Assembly (NCBI RefSeq): GCF_901875635.1
Contig: NZ_CABFMN010000132.1
Location: 1-26,239, forward strand
DNA length: 26,239 bases
Direction of reading: 5' to 3'
Origin: Xylophilus ampelinus
GTDB taxonomy: Bacteria > Pseudomonadota > Gammaproteobacteria > Burkholderiales > Burkholderiaceae_C
This document shows, piece by piece, positions 14,445 through 22,531 of this stretch. Position numbers and translations under genes: made by a program. Under the pieces are notes generated by a model. The model made no database searches, had not been told where the DNA came from, and saw only the letters and a program-made list of their open reading frames with translations. The stretch's first letter is position 1; every line of letters begins with the position of its first letter.

Positions 14445-14447
14445 GGC

Positions 14448-16121
14448 ATGGAGCGTCGCGTCCTGGTCCACGCCCCGCGCGGGCGCGATGCGCTGGTGGT
14501 GCAGCGCGTGGTCGAGCAGATGGGGCTCACCGTGCTGGTGTGCGGCTCGCACGAGGAACTGCTCGCCCGCATGGGTGAAGGCGCGGCCGCCGCGCTCCTG
14601 ACCGAGGAGGCCCTGCTGGGCCTGCCGGAGGAGCCGCTGCATGCGTGGCTGACGGCGCAGCCGAGCTGGTCCGACTTTCCCTTCATCGTGCTGGCCACGC
14701 GCGAGGCCCGTTCGATGCGGGCGCTGGGCATGATGCAGACGCTGGGCAACGTCGTCGTGCTCGAGCGGCCGGTGCATACCCAGACCCTGTCGCGCGCCAC
14801 CGACGCCGCCGTGCGCCAGCGCCGCCGCCAGTACGCCACGCGCATGCACCTGCAGCAGCTGGAGGACGCGCGGGCCGAGGTCGAGCGGCTCAATGCCCAG
14901 CTGGAGGAGCGCATCACCGCGCGCACCCGAGAGCTGGCCAGCGCCAACGACCGGCTGATGGCCGAGATCGCCGAGCGCGAGCGCGCGCAGGCGGCCCTGC
15001 TGCAGGTGCAGAAGATGGAAGCCATCGGCCGCCTCACGGGCGGCATCGCACACGACTTCAACAACCTGCTGCACGTCGTCAACATGAACCTGGACCTGCT
15101 CGGCCGCGTGTCGAAAGAGGCGAAGGTGGGCGAGATCGTGGGGCGTGCCAAGGGTGCGGTGGGCAAGGGCTCGCGTCTCACCGGGCAACTGCTGAGCTTC
15201 GCGCGCAACCAGTCGCTGCTGCCCAGGCTGACCGACGTCAATGCGCTGATCGAGGGCGTGCGCGACCTGGTCAGCGTGTCCGTCGGGCCGCAGATCCAGG
15301 TGCTGCTGGTGCTGGCCGACACGCCCTGCTGGGCGGTGCTCGACGCCAACCAGCTCGAGATGGCGGTGCTCAACATGGCCGTGAATGCGCGCGACGCCAT
15401 GCCTTCGGGCGGCACGCTGCGCATCGAGACCGCGCTGCGCCGCGACCCGGGCAGCGAACTGCCGCCGGGCGAGTACGTGAGCGTGTCGGTCAACGACACC
15501 GGCACCGGCATCGCGCCGCATGTGCTGGCGAAGGTCTTCGATCCCTTCTTCACCACCAAGCCGGTCGGCAGCGGCACGGGGCTGGGCCTGAGCCAGGTGT
15601 ACGGCTTCGCCAAGCAGTCCGGCGGGCTGGCCTTCGTGCGCAGCCAGGAGGGACAGGGCACCCGCGTCGAGATGCTCTTCCCCGCATCGGCCGAGCGCGC
15701 CGTGGCCGAACCGATGCCCGCCACCGCCGAGGCCGCGGCCGCCGAGCAGGGCCACCACCGCGTGCTGGTGGTGGAGGACGACGCCGAGGTGCGCCGCGCC
15801 ATCGTCGAGAGCCTGGGGCTGCTGGGCTACGCCGTCACCGAGGCGGCAGACGGCGACTCCGGTCTGGCCGCGCTGGCCCGGGCCACACCGGACCTGATGG
15901 TGGTCGACTACGCCATGCCCGGCATGAACGGCGCCGAATTCATCGGCCGGGCCCGCGAGGCCGTCGGCCGCATCCCCGTGGTGCTGGCCACCGGCTACGC
16001 CGACATGGCCGAGGTGGGGCGCGTGCTGGGCACGCAGCGCATCCTCATCAAGCCCTTCGACATCTCCACGCTGGCGACCACCGTGCGTCAGGCCTTGGTG
16101 AATGGCGCGCCGGTATCATGA
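14448..16121 (+). CDS. Hybrid histidine kinase with N-terminal pseudo-receiver
   Basis: 557 residues. Residues 1-125 look like a receiver fold but lack the acidic pocket and phospho-acceptor Asp (RVLVHAPRGRD instead of LVVDDE, LERPV for the usual KP), so this is a pseudo-receiver. A coiled coil (130-190) leads to HisKA with H202 (IAHDFNNLL), the HATPase domain with N313 (NMAVNARDAM), DTGTGIA (350-356), FDPFFTT and GTGLGLS, and a C-terminal receiver with ED (443-445), D487 (VVDYAMPGMNG) and K535 (KPF). No membrane segment or classical sensor domain is present, so it is cytoplasmic and probably senses through partners. It follows the KaiC-like gene by three bases. No DNA-binding output is encoded alongside, so the phosphate target is unknown. 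Confidence 0.92.
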   Translation: MERRVLVHAPRGRDALVVQRVVEQMGLTVLVCGSHEELLARMGEGAAAALLTEEALLGLPEEPLHAWLTAQPSWSDFPFIVLATREARSMRALGMMQTLGNVVVLERPVHTQTLSRATDAAVRQRRRQYATRMHLQQLEDARAEVERLNAQLEERITARTRELASANDRLMAEIAERERAQAALLQVQKMEAIGRLTGGIAHDFNNLLHVVNMNLDLLGRVSKEAKVGEIVGRAKGAVGKGSRLTGQLLSFARNQSLLPRLTDVNALIEGVRDLVSVSVGPQIQVLLVLADTPCWAVLDANQLEMAVLNMAVNARDAMPSGGTLRIETALRRDPGSELPPGEYVSVSVNDTGTGIAPHVLAKVFDPFFTTKPVGSGTGLGLSQVYGFAKQSGGLAFVRSQEGQGTRVEMLFPASAERAVAEPMPATAEAAAAEQGHHRVLVVEDDAEVRRAIVESLGLLGYAVTEAADGDSGLAALARATPDLMVVDYAMPGMNGAEFIGRAREAVGRIPVVLATGYADMAEVGRVLGTQRILIKPFDISTLATTVRQALVNGAPVS

Positions 16122-16185
16122 AAACGGCAGCCTTCCGCATGACAACAAGCTATTCCAACCACCGCTGCCACTTCAAGGGAATCTC

Positions 16186-16434
16186 ATGAGCATCATCTGG
16201 ACCATCCTGATCGGTTTCGTCGTCGGCCTCATCGCGCGCGCCATCAAGCCCGGCAACGACTCGGCCGGCTTCATCGTCACCACGGTCATCGGCATCGTCG
16301 GCTCGCTGGTCGCCACCTACCTCGGCCAAGCCATGGGCTGGTACGCCGCGGGCCAGGCGGCCGGCTTCATCGCGTCCGTGGTGGGCGCGATCATCCTGCT
16401 GGTCATCTGGGGCTTCATCAAGAGCAAGACGTGA
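16186..16434 (+). CDS. GlsB/YeaQ/YmgE-type small membrane protein
   Basis: 82 residues from ATG 16186, with AAGGGA upstream. Three hydrophobic helices and the family pattern (IIWTILIGFVVGLIARAIKPG at the start, GFIVTTVIGIVGSLVATYLG in the middle, IILLVIWGF near the end) identify the 'transglycosylase-associated protein' family. The name is historical: the family has no catalytic residues, and members are linked to general and envelope stress in several bacteria. It lies 64 bases after the hybrid kinase and its stop overlaps the next gene's GTG start by four bases, so the two are probably translationally coupled. Confidence 0.9.
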   Translation: MSIIWTILIGFVVGLIARAIKPGNDSAGFIVTTVIGIVGSLVATYLGQAMGWYAAGQAAGFIASVVGAIILLVIWGFIKSKT

Positions 16435-16856
16435 ACGAAGCGGCCCTGCTGCGCGAGCGCATCGGCCGCATCTTCACGCTCGCGCCCTTCGTCGGCGACC
16501 TGGGCATCGAGTTCATCGATGCCGGCGCGGGGTGGTGCGAAACGGCTTTGGCCGTTGCGCCCCGCCACCTCCAGCACGGCGGCGTGGCCCATGCGGGTGT
16601 CATCAGCACGCTGGCCGACCACACTGCAGGCGCTGCGGCCCAGACCCATTGCGGCGAGGGCGAAATGGTCGTGACGGCCGAATTCAAGATCAACCTTCTG
16701 CGCCCCGGCACGGGCGACCGCCTCGATTGCCGGGCCCAGGTGCTCAAGGCCGGCCGTGCGCTGCATGTCGTCGAGGCCGAGGTGTTCGGGCGGCGCGGCG
16801 CCGAGCGCGTCCTGGTCGCCAAGTTCAACGGCACCATGGCGGTGGTGCACACGTAG
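16431..16856 (+). CDS. PaaI-family hotdog-fold thioesterase
   Basis: 141 residues. The start is GTG at 16431, overlapping the TGA of the preceding gene as GTGA; no better start is seen. The hotdog-fold thioesterase signature is clear: HLQHGGVAHAGVISTLADHTAG in the central helix region (residues 47-68), with VVTAEFKINLLRPG on the following strands and VLKAGRALHVVEAEVF after that. Such proteins hydrolyse acyl-CoA thioesters in the cytoplasm. The substrate cannot be assigned from the sequence, and nearby genes give no pathway context beyond coupling to the YeaQ-type gene. Confidence 0.88.
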   Translation: MNEAALLRERIGRIFTLAPFVGDLGIEFIDAGAGWCETALAVAPRHLQHGGVAHAGVISTLADHTAGAAAQTHCGEGEMVVTAEFKINLLRPGTGDRLDCRAQVLKAGRALHVVEAEVFGRRGAERVLVAKFNGTMAVVHT

Positions 16857-16865
16857 TGCTGGTGA

Positions 16866-17081
16866 TCTAACAGCTGCCCGCGCCCCCAGCGTTCCCTTCT
16901 TGCTGCGCTTGCGGCTCGGAGCGGCGGCGGCGCCTACGCGCAGACGGTATTGGGCGCCAACGCGAGCGCCAAACCGTGGCAGATGGAGGACCACTGGCCG
17001 CTGCGGGTCGTGCAGGGCGTCGCCGGCGCTGCCACGTCGGCGGGCGATCGCCCCGCGGGGATCAGCACTCGACCACGTTGA
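16866..17081 (+). pseudogene. Possible relic coding segment between convergent genes
   Basis: The gap 16857-17061 contains no complete gene. One plus frame, open from 16866 to the stop at 17079-17081, reads protein-like in its middle (AYAQTVLGANASAKPWQMED, then HWPLRVVQGVAG) with mixed residue composition unlike the Arg/Ala-rich translations of other non-coding frames here. It has no start codon or ribosome binding site and runs slightly into the sdaA 3' end. It could be the tail of a lost gene; I do not recognise the family. Confidence 0.25.
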
Positions 17082-18444
17082 CGGCCAGGCCGCCCAGCGA
17101 GGTCTCCTTGTACGTGGACTTCATGTCCTCGCCGGTCTGCTTCATGGTGCGGATCACGGTGTCCAGCGACACATAGTGGCTGCCGTCGCCGCGCAGCGCC
17201 ATCCTCGCGGCATTGATGGCCTTCATGGCCCCCATCGCGTTGCGCTCCACGCAGGGGATCTGCACCATGCCGCCCACCGGGTCGCAGGTCAGGCCCAGGT
17301 TGTGTTCCATGCCGATCTCGGCGGCGTTCTCGACCTGTCTGGCCGTGCCGCCCTGGGCCGCGGCCAGCGCGCCGGCCGCCATCGAGCAGGCCACGCCCAC
17401 TTCGCCCTGGCAGCCCACCTCCGCGCCCGAGATGGAGGCGTTGGTCTTGTAGAGCATGCCGATGGCCGCGGCCGTGAGCAGGAAGTCGACCACGCCGGCC
17501 TCGCTGGCGCCGGGCACGAACTTCACGTAGTAGTGCAGCACCGCGGGCACCACGCCGGCGGCGCCGTTGGTGGGCGCGGTGACCACGCGCCCGCCCGCGG
17601 CGTTCTCCTCGTTCACCGCCATGGCGAAGGCGTTGACCCAGTCCATGGCGGCCAGGGGGTCGGCGCTCGCCTCGCCGGTCGAGAGGCTGCGGTACAGCTC
17701 CGGCGCGCGCCGCCGCATGTGCAGTGCGCCGGGCAGGGGCTCGGCGGCCTGGGGGTTGCCGACGCCGAAGCCGCGCTGCACGCAGGCCTGCATCACCTGC
17801 CAGATGCGCAGCAGCCCGGCGCGCACCTCGGCCTCGGGCCGCCAGGCGCATTCGTTCGCCATCACCAGCGAGGCGATCGAGCGCTGCTGCGCGGCGGCGT
17901 GGGCCATCAGTTCGTCGCCGGTGCGGAAAGGGAAGGGCAGCGCCACCGCATGCGTGCTGGACGCAGGCGCCTCGGCGCCACCCTCGACCACGAAGCCGCC
18001 GCCCACCGAGAAGTAGTGCGCCTCGCGCAGTGCCGCGCCCCCGGCGTCGAAGGCCGCCACGCGCATCGCATTGGGGTGCTCGGGCATCGAGCGTTCGCCG
18101 AGGAAGGCGATGTCGCGCCGCGGGTCGAAGGCGACCGGGTGCGTGCCCAGCAGCGCCAGCGTGTGCTCGCGGCGCACGACGGCCACGCGGGTGGCAATGC
18201 CCTCGGGCTCGATCGTGTCGGGCGCTTCGCCCATCAAACCCAGCAGCACGCCCAGGTCGGTCGCGTGGCCGCGGCCCGTGGCGCCCAGCGAGCCGAAGAG
18301 CTGCACCTCGACGCGTGCCACGCGCGCCATCAGGTCCGCTGCCGCCAGCGAGCGCGCGAACATCAGCGCGGCCCGCATCGGGCCCACGGTGTGCGAGCTG
18401 GAGGGGCCGATGCCGATCTTGAAGATGTCGAAGGCGGACAGCAT
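17062..18444 (-). CDS. sdaA: L-serine dehydratase (L-serine ammonia-lyase), type 2, [4Fe-4S]
   Basis: 460 residues from ATG 18444. It converts L-serine to pyruvate and ammonia in the cytoplasm using an oxygen-sensitive [4Fe-4S] cluster. The N-terminal beta domain ([19 protein letters not shown]) and the alpha catalytic domain are fused, as in the single-chain type 2 enzymes. Cluster cysteines are C345, C387 and C398. The chain ends in VNVVEC, with the terminal cysteine C460, matching the C-terminal Cys458 of Legionella pneumophila enzyme that blocks the active site as an autoinhibitory tail; the four positions are shifted uniformly by two from that enzyme. It lies 55 bases behind the M20 peptidase-family gene on the same strand and is probably in the same transcript. 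Confidence 0.96.
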   Translation of the reverse strand: MLSAFDIFKIGIGPSSSHTVGPMRAALMFARSLAAADLMARVARVEVQLFGSLGATGRGHATDLGVLLGLMGEAPDTIEPEGIATRVAVVRREHTLALLGTHPVAFDPRRDIAFLGERSMPEHPNAMRVAAFDAGGAALREAHYFSVGGGFVVEGGAEAPASSTHAVALPFPFRTGDELMAHAAAQQRSIASLVMANECAWRPEAEVRAGLLRIWQVMQACVQRGFGVGNPQAAEPLPGALHMRRRAPELYRSLSTGEASADPLAAMDWVNAFAMAVNEENAAGGRVVTAPTNGAAGVVPAVLHYYVKFVPGASEAGVVDFLLTAAAIGMLYKTNASISGAEVGCQGEVGVACSMAAGALAAAQGGTARQVENAAEIGMEHNLGLTCDPVGGMVQIPCVERNAMGAMKAINAARMALRGDGSHYVSLDTVIRTMKQTGEDMKSTYKETSLGGLAVNVVEC

Positions 18445-18468
18445 CAGCGGTGGACTCCGTGTGGACGT

Positions 18469-18488
18469 GCGCTCCCGGGCCGGAGCGC
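18469..18488 (-). promoter_or_regulatory. Hairpin between M20 amidohydrolase and sdaA genes
   Basis: GCGCTCC (18469-18475) and GGAGCGC (18482-18488) form a perfect 7-bp stem with a 6-base loop in the 55-base gap. No U-run follows on the minus strand, so it is more likely an mRNA processing/stability stem or partial attenuator than a full terminator. Confidence 0.4.
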
Positions 18489-18499
18489 GACACCGCCCA

Positions 18500-19669
18500 T
18501 CATGCGGCCGGAAGTTGCTGCTTGACCAGCGCCACCCAGTAGGCCGCGCCCAGCGGCAGGATGTTGTCGTTGAAGTCGTAGTAGGGGTTATGGATCGGCG
18601 GGTCGTTCTGGCCTTCGCCGGCGCCGATGCCGATGTAGGCGCCGGGGCGCTTCTGCAGCATGAAGGCGAAATCCTCCGAGCCCATTGCCGGTGGGATGTC
18701 GGTGTGCACCTGCGCATCGCCCACCAGGCTCGCGGCCGCCGCCACCGCGGCGGCAGTTTCCTCGGGCGTGTTCACCACGCCGGGGTAGCCGCGCATGTAG
18801 TTCAGGCCGACCTGCGCGCCGTGCGTCTGCGCCACGCCCTCGCACACCTGCCGCATCGCGGCTTCGGTGCGGTCCTGCACGGCCGGGTCCAGCGTGCGCA
18901 CGGTGCCACGCAGCATGGTGGTTTCGGGGATCACGTTCCAGGTGTCGCCGCCGTGGATCTGCGTCACGCTCACCACGGCCGATTCGGTGGCGCCGGTGCG
19001 ACGGCTCACGATGGTCTGCAGCGCGTTGACCAGCTGCGAGGCGACCACGATCGAGTCGATGCCCGTCTCGGGCATGGCGCCGTGGCTGCCCTTGCCGGTG
19101 ACGGTAATCTCGAAGGTGTCGAGGAAGGCGGTCATGGTGCCGGTGCGGATGGCGAAATGGCCGCGCGGCAACTGCGGGAAGTTGTGCATGCCGTACACCG
19201 CATCGGCCGGGAACTGGTCGAACAGGCCCTCGTCCACCATCACGCGGCCGCCGCCCTCGTTCTCCTCGCCGGGCTGGAAGACGAAGTGCACCGTGCCCTT
19301 GAAGGGCTTGTGGCGCGCCAGGTGCGCCGCGGCGCCCAGCAGCATGGCGGTGTGGCCGTCGTGGCCGCAGGCGTGCATCTTGCCGACGCACTTCGATGCG
19401 TGGGATTGCGAACCGAGTTCCTGCATGTTCAGCGCGTCCAGGTCGGCGCGCAGCGCGATGCTCGGGCCGTCGCCGTTCTTCAGCGTCGCCACCACGCCCG
19501 TCACCGCCAGGCCACGGTGCACCGGCAGGCCCATCAGCATCAGGGCCTGCGCCACCACGTTGGCGGTGCGGTGTTCCTCGAAGGCGGTCTCGGGGTTGGC
19601 GTGGATGTCGCGGCGCCAGGCGACCATGCTCTGGCGGATGTCTTCGGAGATTTCGGGGTCGCGGTACAT
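18500..19669 (-). CDS. M20 (M20D, hippurate-hydrolase-like) amidohydrolase
   Basis: 389 residues from ATG 19669, a typical length. The M20D signature is complete: [15 protein letters not shown] at 18-32, [13 protein letters not shown] (72-84), the metal pair C101 and H103 in [14 protein letters not shown], the catalytic and ligand glutamates E135/E136 ([11 protein letters not shown]), H162 (GMHNFPQ), and GSEDFAFML near the C-terminus. No signal peptide is seen. These enzymes remove N-acyl groups from amino acids or cleave related amides in the cytoplasm. It is 20 bases behind the DUF3100-like membrane gene and 55 bases ahead of sdaA on the same strand, which suggests that its released product may include serine. 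Confidence 0.92.
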   Translation of the reverse strand: MYRDPEISEDIRQSMVAWRRDIHANPETAFEEHRTANVVAQALMLMGLPVHRGLAVTGVVATLKNGDGPSIALRADLDALNMQELGSQSHASKCVGKMHACGHDGHTAMLLGAAAHLARHKPFKGTVHFVFQPGEENEGGGRVMVDEGLFDQFPADAVYGMHNFPQLPRGHFAIRTGTMTAFLDTFEITVTGKGSHGAMPETGIDSIVVASQLVNALQTIVSRRTGATESAVVSVTQIHGGDTWNVIPETTMLRGTVRTLDPAVQDRTEAAMRQVCEGVAQTHGAQVGLNYMRGYPGVVNTPEETAAAVAAAASLVGDAQVHTDIPPAMGSEDFAFMLQKRPGAYIGIGAGEGQNDPPIHNPYYDFNDNILPLGAAYWVALVKQQLPAA

Positions 19670-19689
19670 CGTGTGTCTTTCTTGTGGGG

Positions 19690-21048
19690 TCAATGGAAGA
19701 ACTCGGCGATCAGGGTAGCGCCGAGGAAGGTGCCCGCGGTGGCCGTCAGGGAAACCACCACGATGCGCCAACCCAGCTGGCGAAAGAGCGGCAGGTCCTT
19801 GGCGACCGAGAAGCCCGCCAGCGCCAGCACCGGCGTGGTGAAGGCCAGGAAGTTGAGCTTGCCCGTGAGGGCGAGCACGGCGTCGGTGAAGGGGAACAGG
19901 CCCGGGATGCCGACCACGGTGGCCACCACCGAGAGCACCAGCACCAGCGGCAGCTTCGGCAGCAGCCGCTTGAGCGCCTCGACCACGGCGACGATGGCCA
20001 CCACCACCCCCATGCCTTCGAGCGACACCAGCGCGGGCACCTTGTACGAGAGCGCGTTGGCGATCACCACGCCGCCCGTCATCACCAGCCAGGCCAGCAC
20101 CGTGTCGGCCAGGGAGGTCGCGTGCGCGGTGGCCGGCCGGCCCAACGCCGCCGCGGGCGCCGCCTCGGCGACCGGAGTGCGGCCGCGCTGCGTCAGGCGG
20201 CCCAGCACGGGCTCCAGCCGGCCGTACAGCCACGAGCAGGCCGGCAGCGACAGGAAGAGCGTGAAGTAGAAGCCCACCACCGAGGTCAGCAGGTTCGAGG
20301 CGGCGGCGATGGCGGTGAGCTGCGGCACCATCTCGGCCGGCTGCTGCGCCGTGATGGCGCCCAGCGCGGCCGCCATCAGGCTGCCCGAACCCACGCCCGC
20401 GCCCATGGCGAGCGAGCGCGGGTCGAAGATGTGCAGGCTGGCGACGAAGCCCGCCAGCACCGCGATGAACAGGGCGCCCAGCACCGTGCCGGTGATGTAT
20501 TCGGCCAGCACGCCGCGGCCCTCGGGCGAGGCCATGCCGTACTTCTCGCCGATGATGACCAGGTTGCCTTCGCGCCCCACCGAGAAAGTGGCGCCCACGG
20601 CCTCGCGCTTGATGCCCAGCAGCAGCGCCAGCGGCAGGCCCAGCGCCAGCGTGCCGAAGGCATGGCCGAATTCCTGGAAGAACAGCGCCCAGCCGGCCTG
20701 CCGGACCATCGGCAGCGCCGCGCCGACGGTGAGCCCGAGCTTCACCACGAAGAGCAGCAGCCCGGCGTTGAGCAGGCCGCCGGCCAGCGTCTGCAGGCCG
20801 GTGTCGATGCGCAACGCGGCCGGTACGCGCGGCTGCGCGATGCCCCAGGCCGCGGCGATCAGGAGTGCCCACAGCATGGGCAGCAGCACCACCTTGCCGG
20901 GGCCGAGCTTGAACTGGGCGGCGCCGATCGACTCGGCGAGCGCGACGACGGCCAGGGTGACGAGCAGCAGCTTCAGCTTGCCGCCGGCGGTGACGGAGAA
21001 CACAGGAGGGGCCGACAGGGCGGCCGAGGGGGACACGGCGGGGTTCAT
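19690..21048 (-). CDS. DUF3100-like polytopic membrane protein, probable transporter
   Basis: 452 residues from ATG 21048 (MNPAVSPSAAL). The sequence is mostly hydrophobic with about 11-12 membrane segments. Motifs include AESIGAAQFKLGPGKVVLLPMLW near residue 40, EFGHAFGTLALGLPLALLLG, GATFSVGREGNLVIIGEKYG and AMGAGVGSGSLMAAALGAIT. I recall this pattern as the DUF3100 family of uncharacterised inner-membrane proteins; I cannot verify it here. It leads a three-gene minus-strand cluster with an M20 amidohydrolase and serine dehydratase, divergent from a LysR gene. The context argues for uptake of an acylated amino acid or peptide-like substrate, which is inference. Confidence 0.8.
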   Translation of the reverse strand: MNPAVSPSAALSAPPVFSVTAGGKLKLLLVTLAVVALAESIGAAQFKLGPGKVVLLPMLWALLIAAAWGIAQPRVPAALRIDTGLQTLAGGLLNAGLLLFVVKLGLTVGAALPMVRQAGWALFFQEFGHAFGTLALGLPLALLLGIKREAVGATFSVGREGNLVIIGEKYGMASPEGRGVLAEYITGTVLGALFIAVLAGFVASLHIFDPRSLAMGAGVGSGSLMAAALGAITAQQPAEMVPQLTAIAAASNLLTSVVGFYFTLFLSLPACSWLYGRLEPVLGRLTQRGRTPVAEAAPAAALGRPATAHATSLADTVLAWLVMTGGVVIANALSYKVPALVSLEGMGVVVAIVAVVEALKRLLPKLPLVLVLSVVATVVGIPGLFPFTDAVLALTGKLNFLAFTTPVLALAGFSVAKDLPLFRQLGWRIVVVSLTATAGTFLGATLIAEFFH

Positions 21049-21125
21049 GGGGCGGTGGCGTCTGTTGAAGGGGGCTTCGCCGGCAGCTGCGCCGCGGCAG
21101 ACCGAAAGTCTCGCCACCGGCGGCT

Positions 21126-21173
21126 GTTGCATCAATGACCGGAAGTTGGGATATTTGTTGCATGCAATGCAAC
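21126..21173. promoter_or_regulatory. LysR-type operator region with T-N11-A dyad
   Basis: Between the divergent genes, GTTGCAT-GCA-ATGCAAC (21157-21173) is a perfect 7-bp inverted repeat containing T-N11-A, the LysR-family recognition pattern. A second, imperfect GTTGCATCAATG starts at 21126, 31 bp away (three helical turns). This pairing of one strong and one weak site fits the recognition and activation sites used by LysR regulators. The segment probably controls both the LysR gene (starts 20 bases on) and the minus-strand cluster. Confidence 0.65.
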
Positions 21174-21193
21174 GCTCGCCCCAGTGATCCGCC

Positions 21194-22129
21194 ATGCTGA
21201 ACCCGATGGACGACCGGCTCGACACCCGCCGGGTGCGCTACTTCATGCAGGTGCTCGACAGCGGTTCGGTGCGCGGCGCCGCCGAGGTGCTCGGCATGGA
21301 CCCCTCGGCCGTCAGCCGCGCCATCGGCGTGCTGGAGGACGACTGCGGCACGCGCCTGCTGGAGCGCCGCGGGCGCGGCGTGGTGCCCACCGACGCCGGC
21401 GAGTTGCTCGCCGGCTACGTGCGCCGCCAGCACAGCCAGAAGCAGCACCTGCTGGCGCAGCTCGACAGCATCCAGAAGGTGGAGCGCGGGCACATCGACA
21501 TCGTGGCCGGCGAGGGCTTCGTCGAATGGCTGATGCGCCACAGCCTGCGCGACTTCATGGCCTCCCACCCGGGCATCACGGTGGACCTGTCGGTCGGCAG
21601 CACCGACGGCATCGTGCAGCACATCGTCGACGAGCGCGCCCACATCGGCATGCTCTTCCAGCCGCCCAAGGACGAGCGGCTGCGCTCGCACCACTCGCAC
21701 TCGCAGCCGATCCAGACGCTGGTGCTCGACACCCATCCGCTGGCGCGCATCGATCGCCCCCTGCGCCTGGCCGACCTCGCACCGCACGCCGGCGCCACGC
21801 TGCACCGCAGCTTCGGCGTGCGCCAGCACATCGAGGCGGCCGAAGTGAGCGAGGGCGTGCGCCTGCAGACGCTGCTGACCACCACCTCCTTCAGCGCCGT
21901 GGGGCACTTCGTGGTGGCGGGGCTGGGCTACGCGCTGTCCACGCGCATGTCGCTGCCGCCGCACCTGGACACCTCGCGTGTGGTGGCCCTGCCCATGAAG
22001 AACCCGCTGCTGTCGCAGGGCCGGGTGCATGTGGTGTCGCGCCACGGCCGCGTGCTGTCGCCGGCCGCGGCCACGCTGCTGCGGCAGATCGTGGCGGACA
22101 TCGGCACGCCGGCGCCGCGCGAGGGCTGA
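21194..22129 (+). CDS. LysR-type transcriptional regulator
   Basis: 311 residues from ATG 21194. The N-terminal winged helix-turn-helix is clear: RRVRYFMQVLDSGSVRGAAE, LGMDPSAVSRAIGVLEDDCG and TRLLERRGRGVVPTDAGE. A linker helix follows, then the periplasmic-binding-like effector domain (HIDIVAGEGFVEWLMRHSLR onward). It is divergent from the DUF3100/M20/sdaA cluster and almost certainly regulates it in response to a pathway ligand. No strong Shine-Dalgarno precedes the start; an in-frame ATG at 21206 is an alternative. Its stop overlaps the start of the GIY-YIG-like gene by one base (TGATG). Confidence 0.95.
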   Translation: MLNPMDDRLDTRRVRYFMQVLDSGSVRGAAEVLGMDPSAVSRAIGVLEDDCGTRLLERRGRGVVPTDAGELLAGYVRRQHSQKQHLLAQLDSIQKVERGHIDIVAGEGFVEWLMRHSLRDFMASHPGITVDLSVGSTDGIVQHIVDERAHIGMLFQPPKDERLRSHHSHSQPIQTLVLDTHPLARIDRPLRLADLAPHAGATLHRSFGVRQHIEAAEVSEGVRLQTLLTTTSFSAVGHFVVAGLGYALSTRMSLPPHLDTSRVVALPMKNPLLSQGRVHVVSRHGRVLSPAAATLLRQIVADIGTPAPREG

Positions 22130-22452
22130 TGGGCCGGCCGCGTCACCACGTCTACGTGGTCGAGCTCGACGACCGCGTCTGGAACAGCGCGCGCTTTAGG
22201 CGCGCCAATCCCGGCTGGCAGCTGGGCAAACCCTTCGTCTACGTCGGCATGACCGGGCTGGACCCGGACGTGCGCTTCGACAAGCACAAGGCCGGCCTCC
22301 AGGCCAACGCCTTCGTGCAGCAGCACGGCCTGCGGCTGCTGCCGGCGCTGTACGAGCGATACAACCCGATGACCTACAAGGAGGCGCAGTCGATGGAGGT
22401 GGAATTGGGCATCCGCCTGCGCGCACTCGGCTACGGCGTGTGGCAAGGCTGA
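22129..22452 (+). CDS. Small GIY-YIG-like protein
   Basis: 107 residues from ATG 22129, overlapping the LysR stop by one base. The paired motif HHVYVVEL (6-13) and FVYVGMTGLDPDVRFDKHKAG (36-56) parallels the GIY ... YIG core of GIY-YIG nucleases, with R49 at the catalytic arginine position and E90 or E92 (SMEVELGIRLRALGYGV) as the candidate metal-binding glutamate. It has no extra DNA-binding domain, so it is a minimal, UvrC-N/YhbQ-sized protein. Whether it is an active nuclease is not known. Translational coupling to LysR may reflect gene packing more than function. Confidence 0.7.
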   Translation: MGRPRHHVYVVELDDRVWNSARFRRANPGWQLGKPFVYVGMTGLDPDVRFDKHKAGLQANAFVQQHGLRLLPALYERYNPMTYKEAQSMEVELGIRLRALGYGVWQG

Positions 22453-22453
22453 A

Positions 22454-22517
22454 TTGCTATGTTTTTCATAGCTGCTCGCGCCCGTCCGGCGGGCGCTGCA
22501 GCCCTTTTTCCTTCAAG
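22454..22517 (+). repeat. Dispersed palindromic repeat, copy 2 (Comamonadaceae-type)
   Basis: TTGCTATGTTTTTCATAGCT is followed by GCTCGCGCCCGTCCGGCGGGCGC and TGCAGCC, matching copy 1 at 12108 except for the loop and a few bases. The inner CTATG/CATAG arms and the GCGCCCG/CGGGCGC arms are both preserved, indicating selection on or recent spread of a two-stem structure. It lies between the GIY-YIG-like gene and cutA, and is followed by the cutA ribosome-binding site. Confidence 0.8.
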
Positions 22518-22531
22518 ACCAGGAGCCTCCG

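Noticed and set aside
12900..15758. 952-codon minus-strand frame
   Set aside because: It is antisense to the KaiC-like ATPase and histidine kinase genes and is composed of His/Gln/Arg-rich low-information sequence.
18071..20269. 732-codon plus-strand frame
   Set aside because: It spans three well-supported minus-strand genes antisense and has no recognisable domain.
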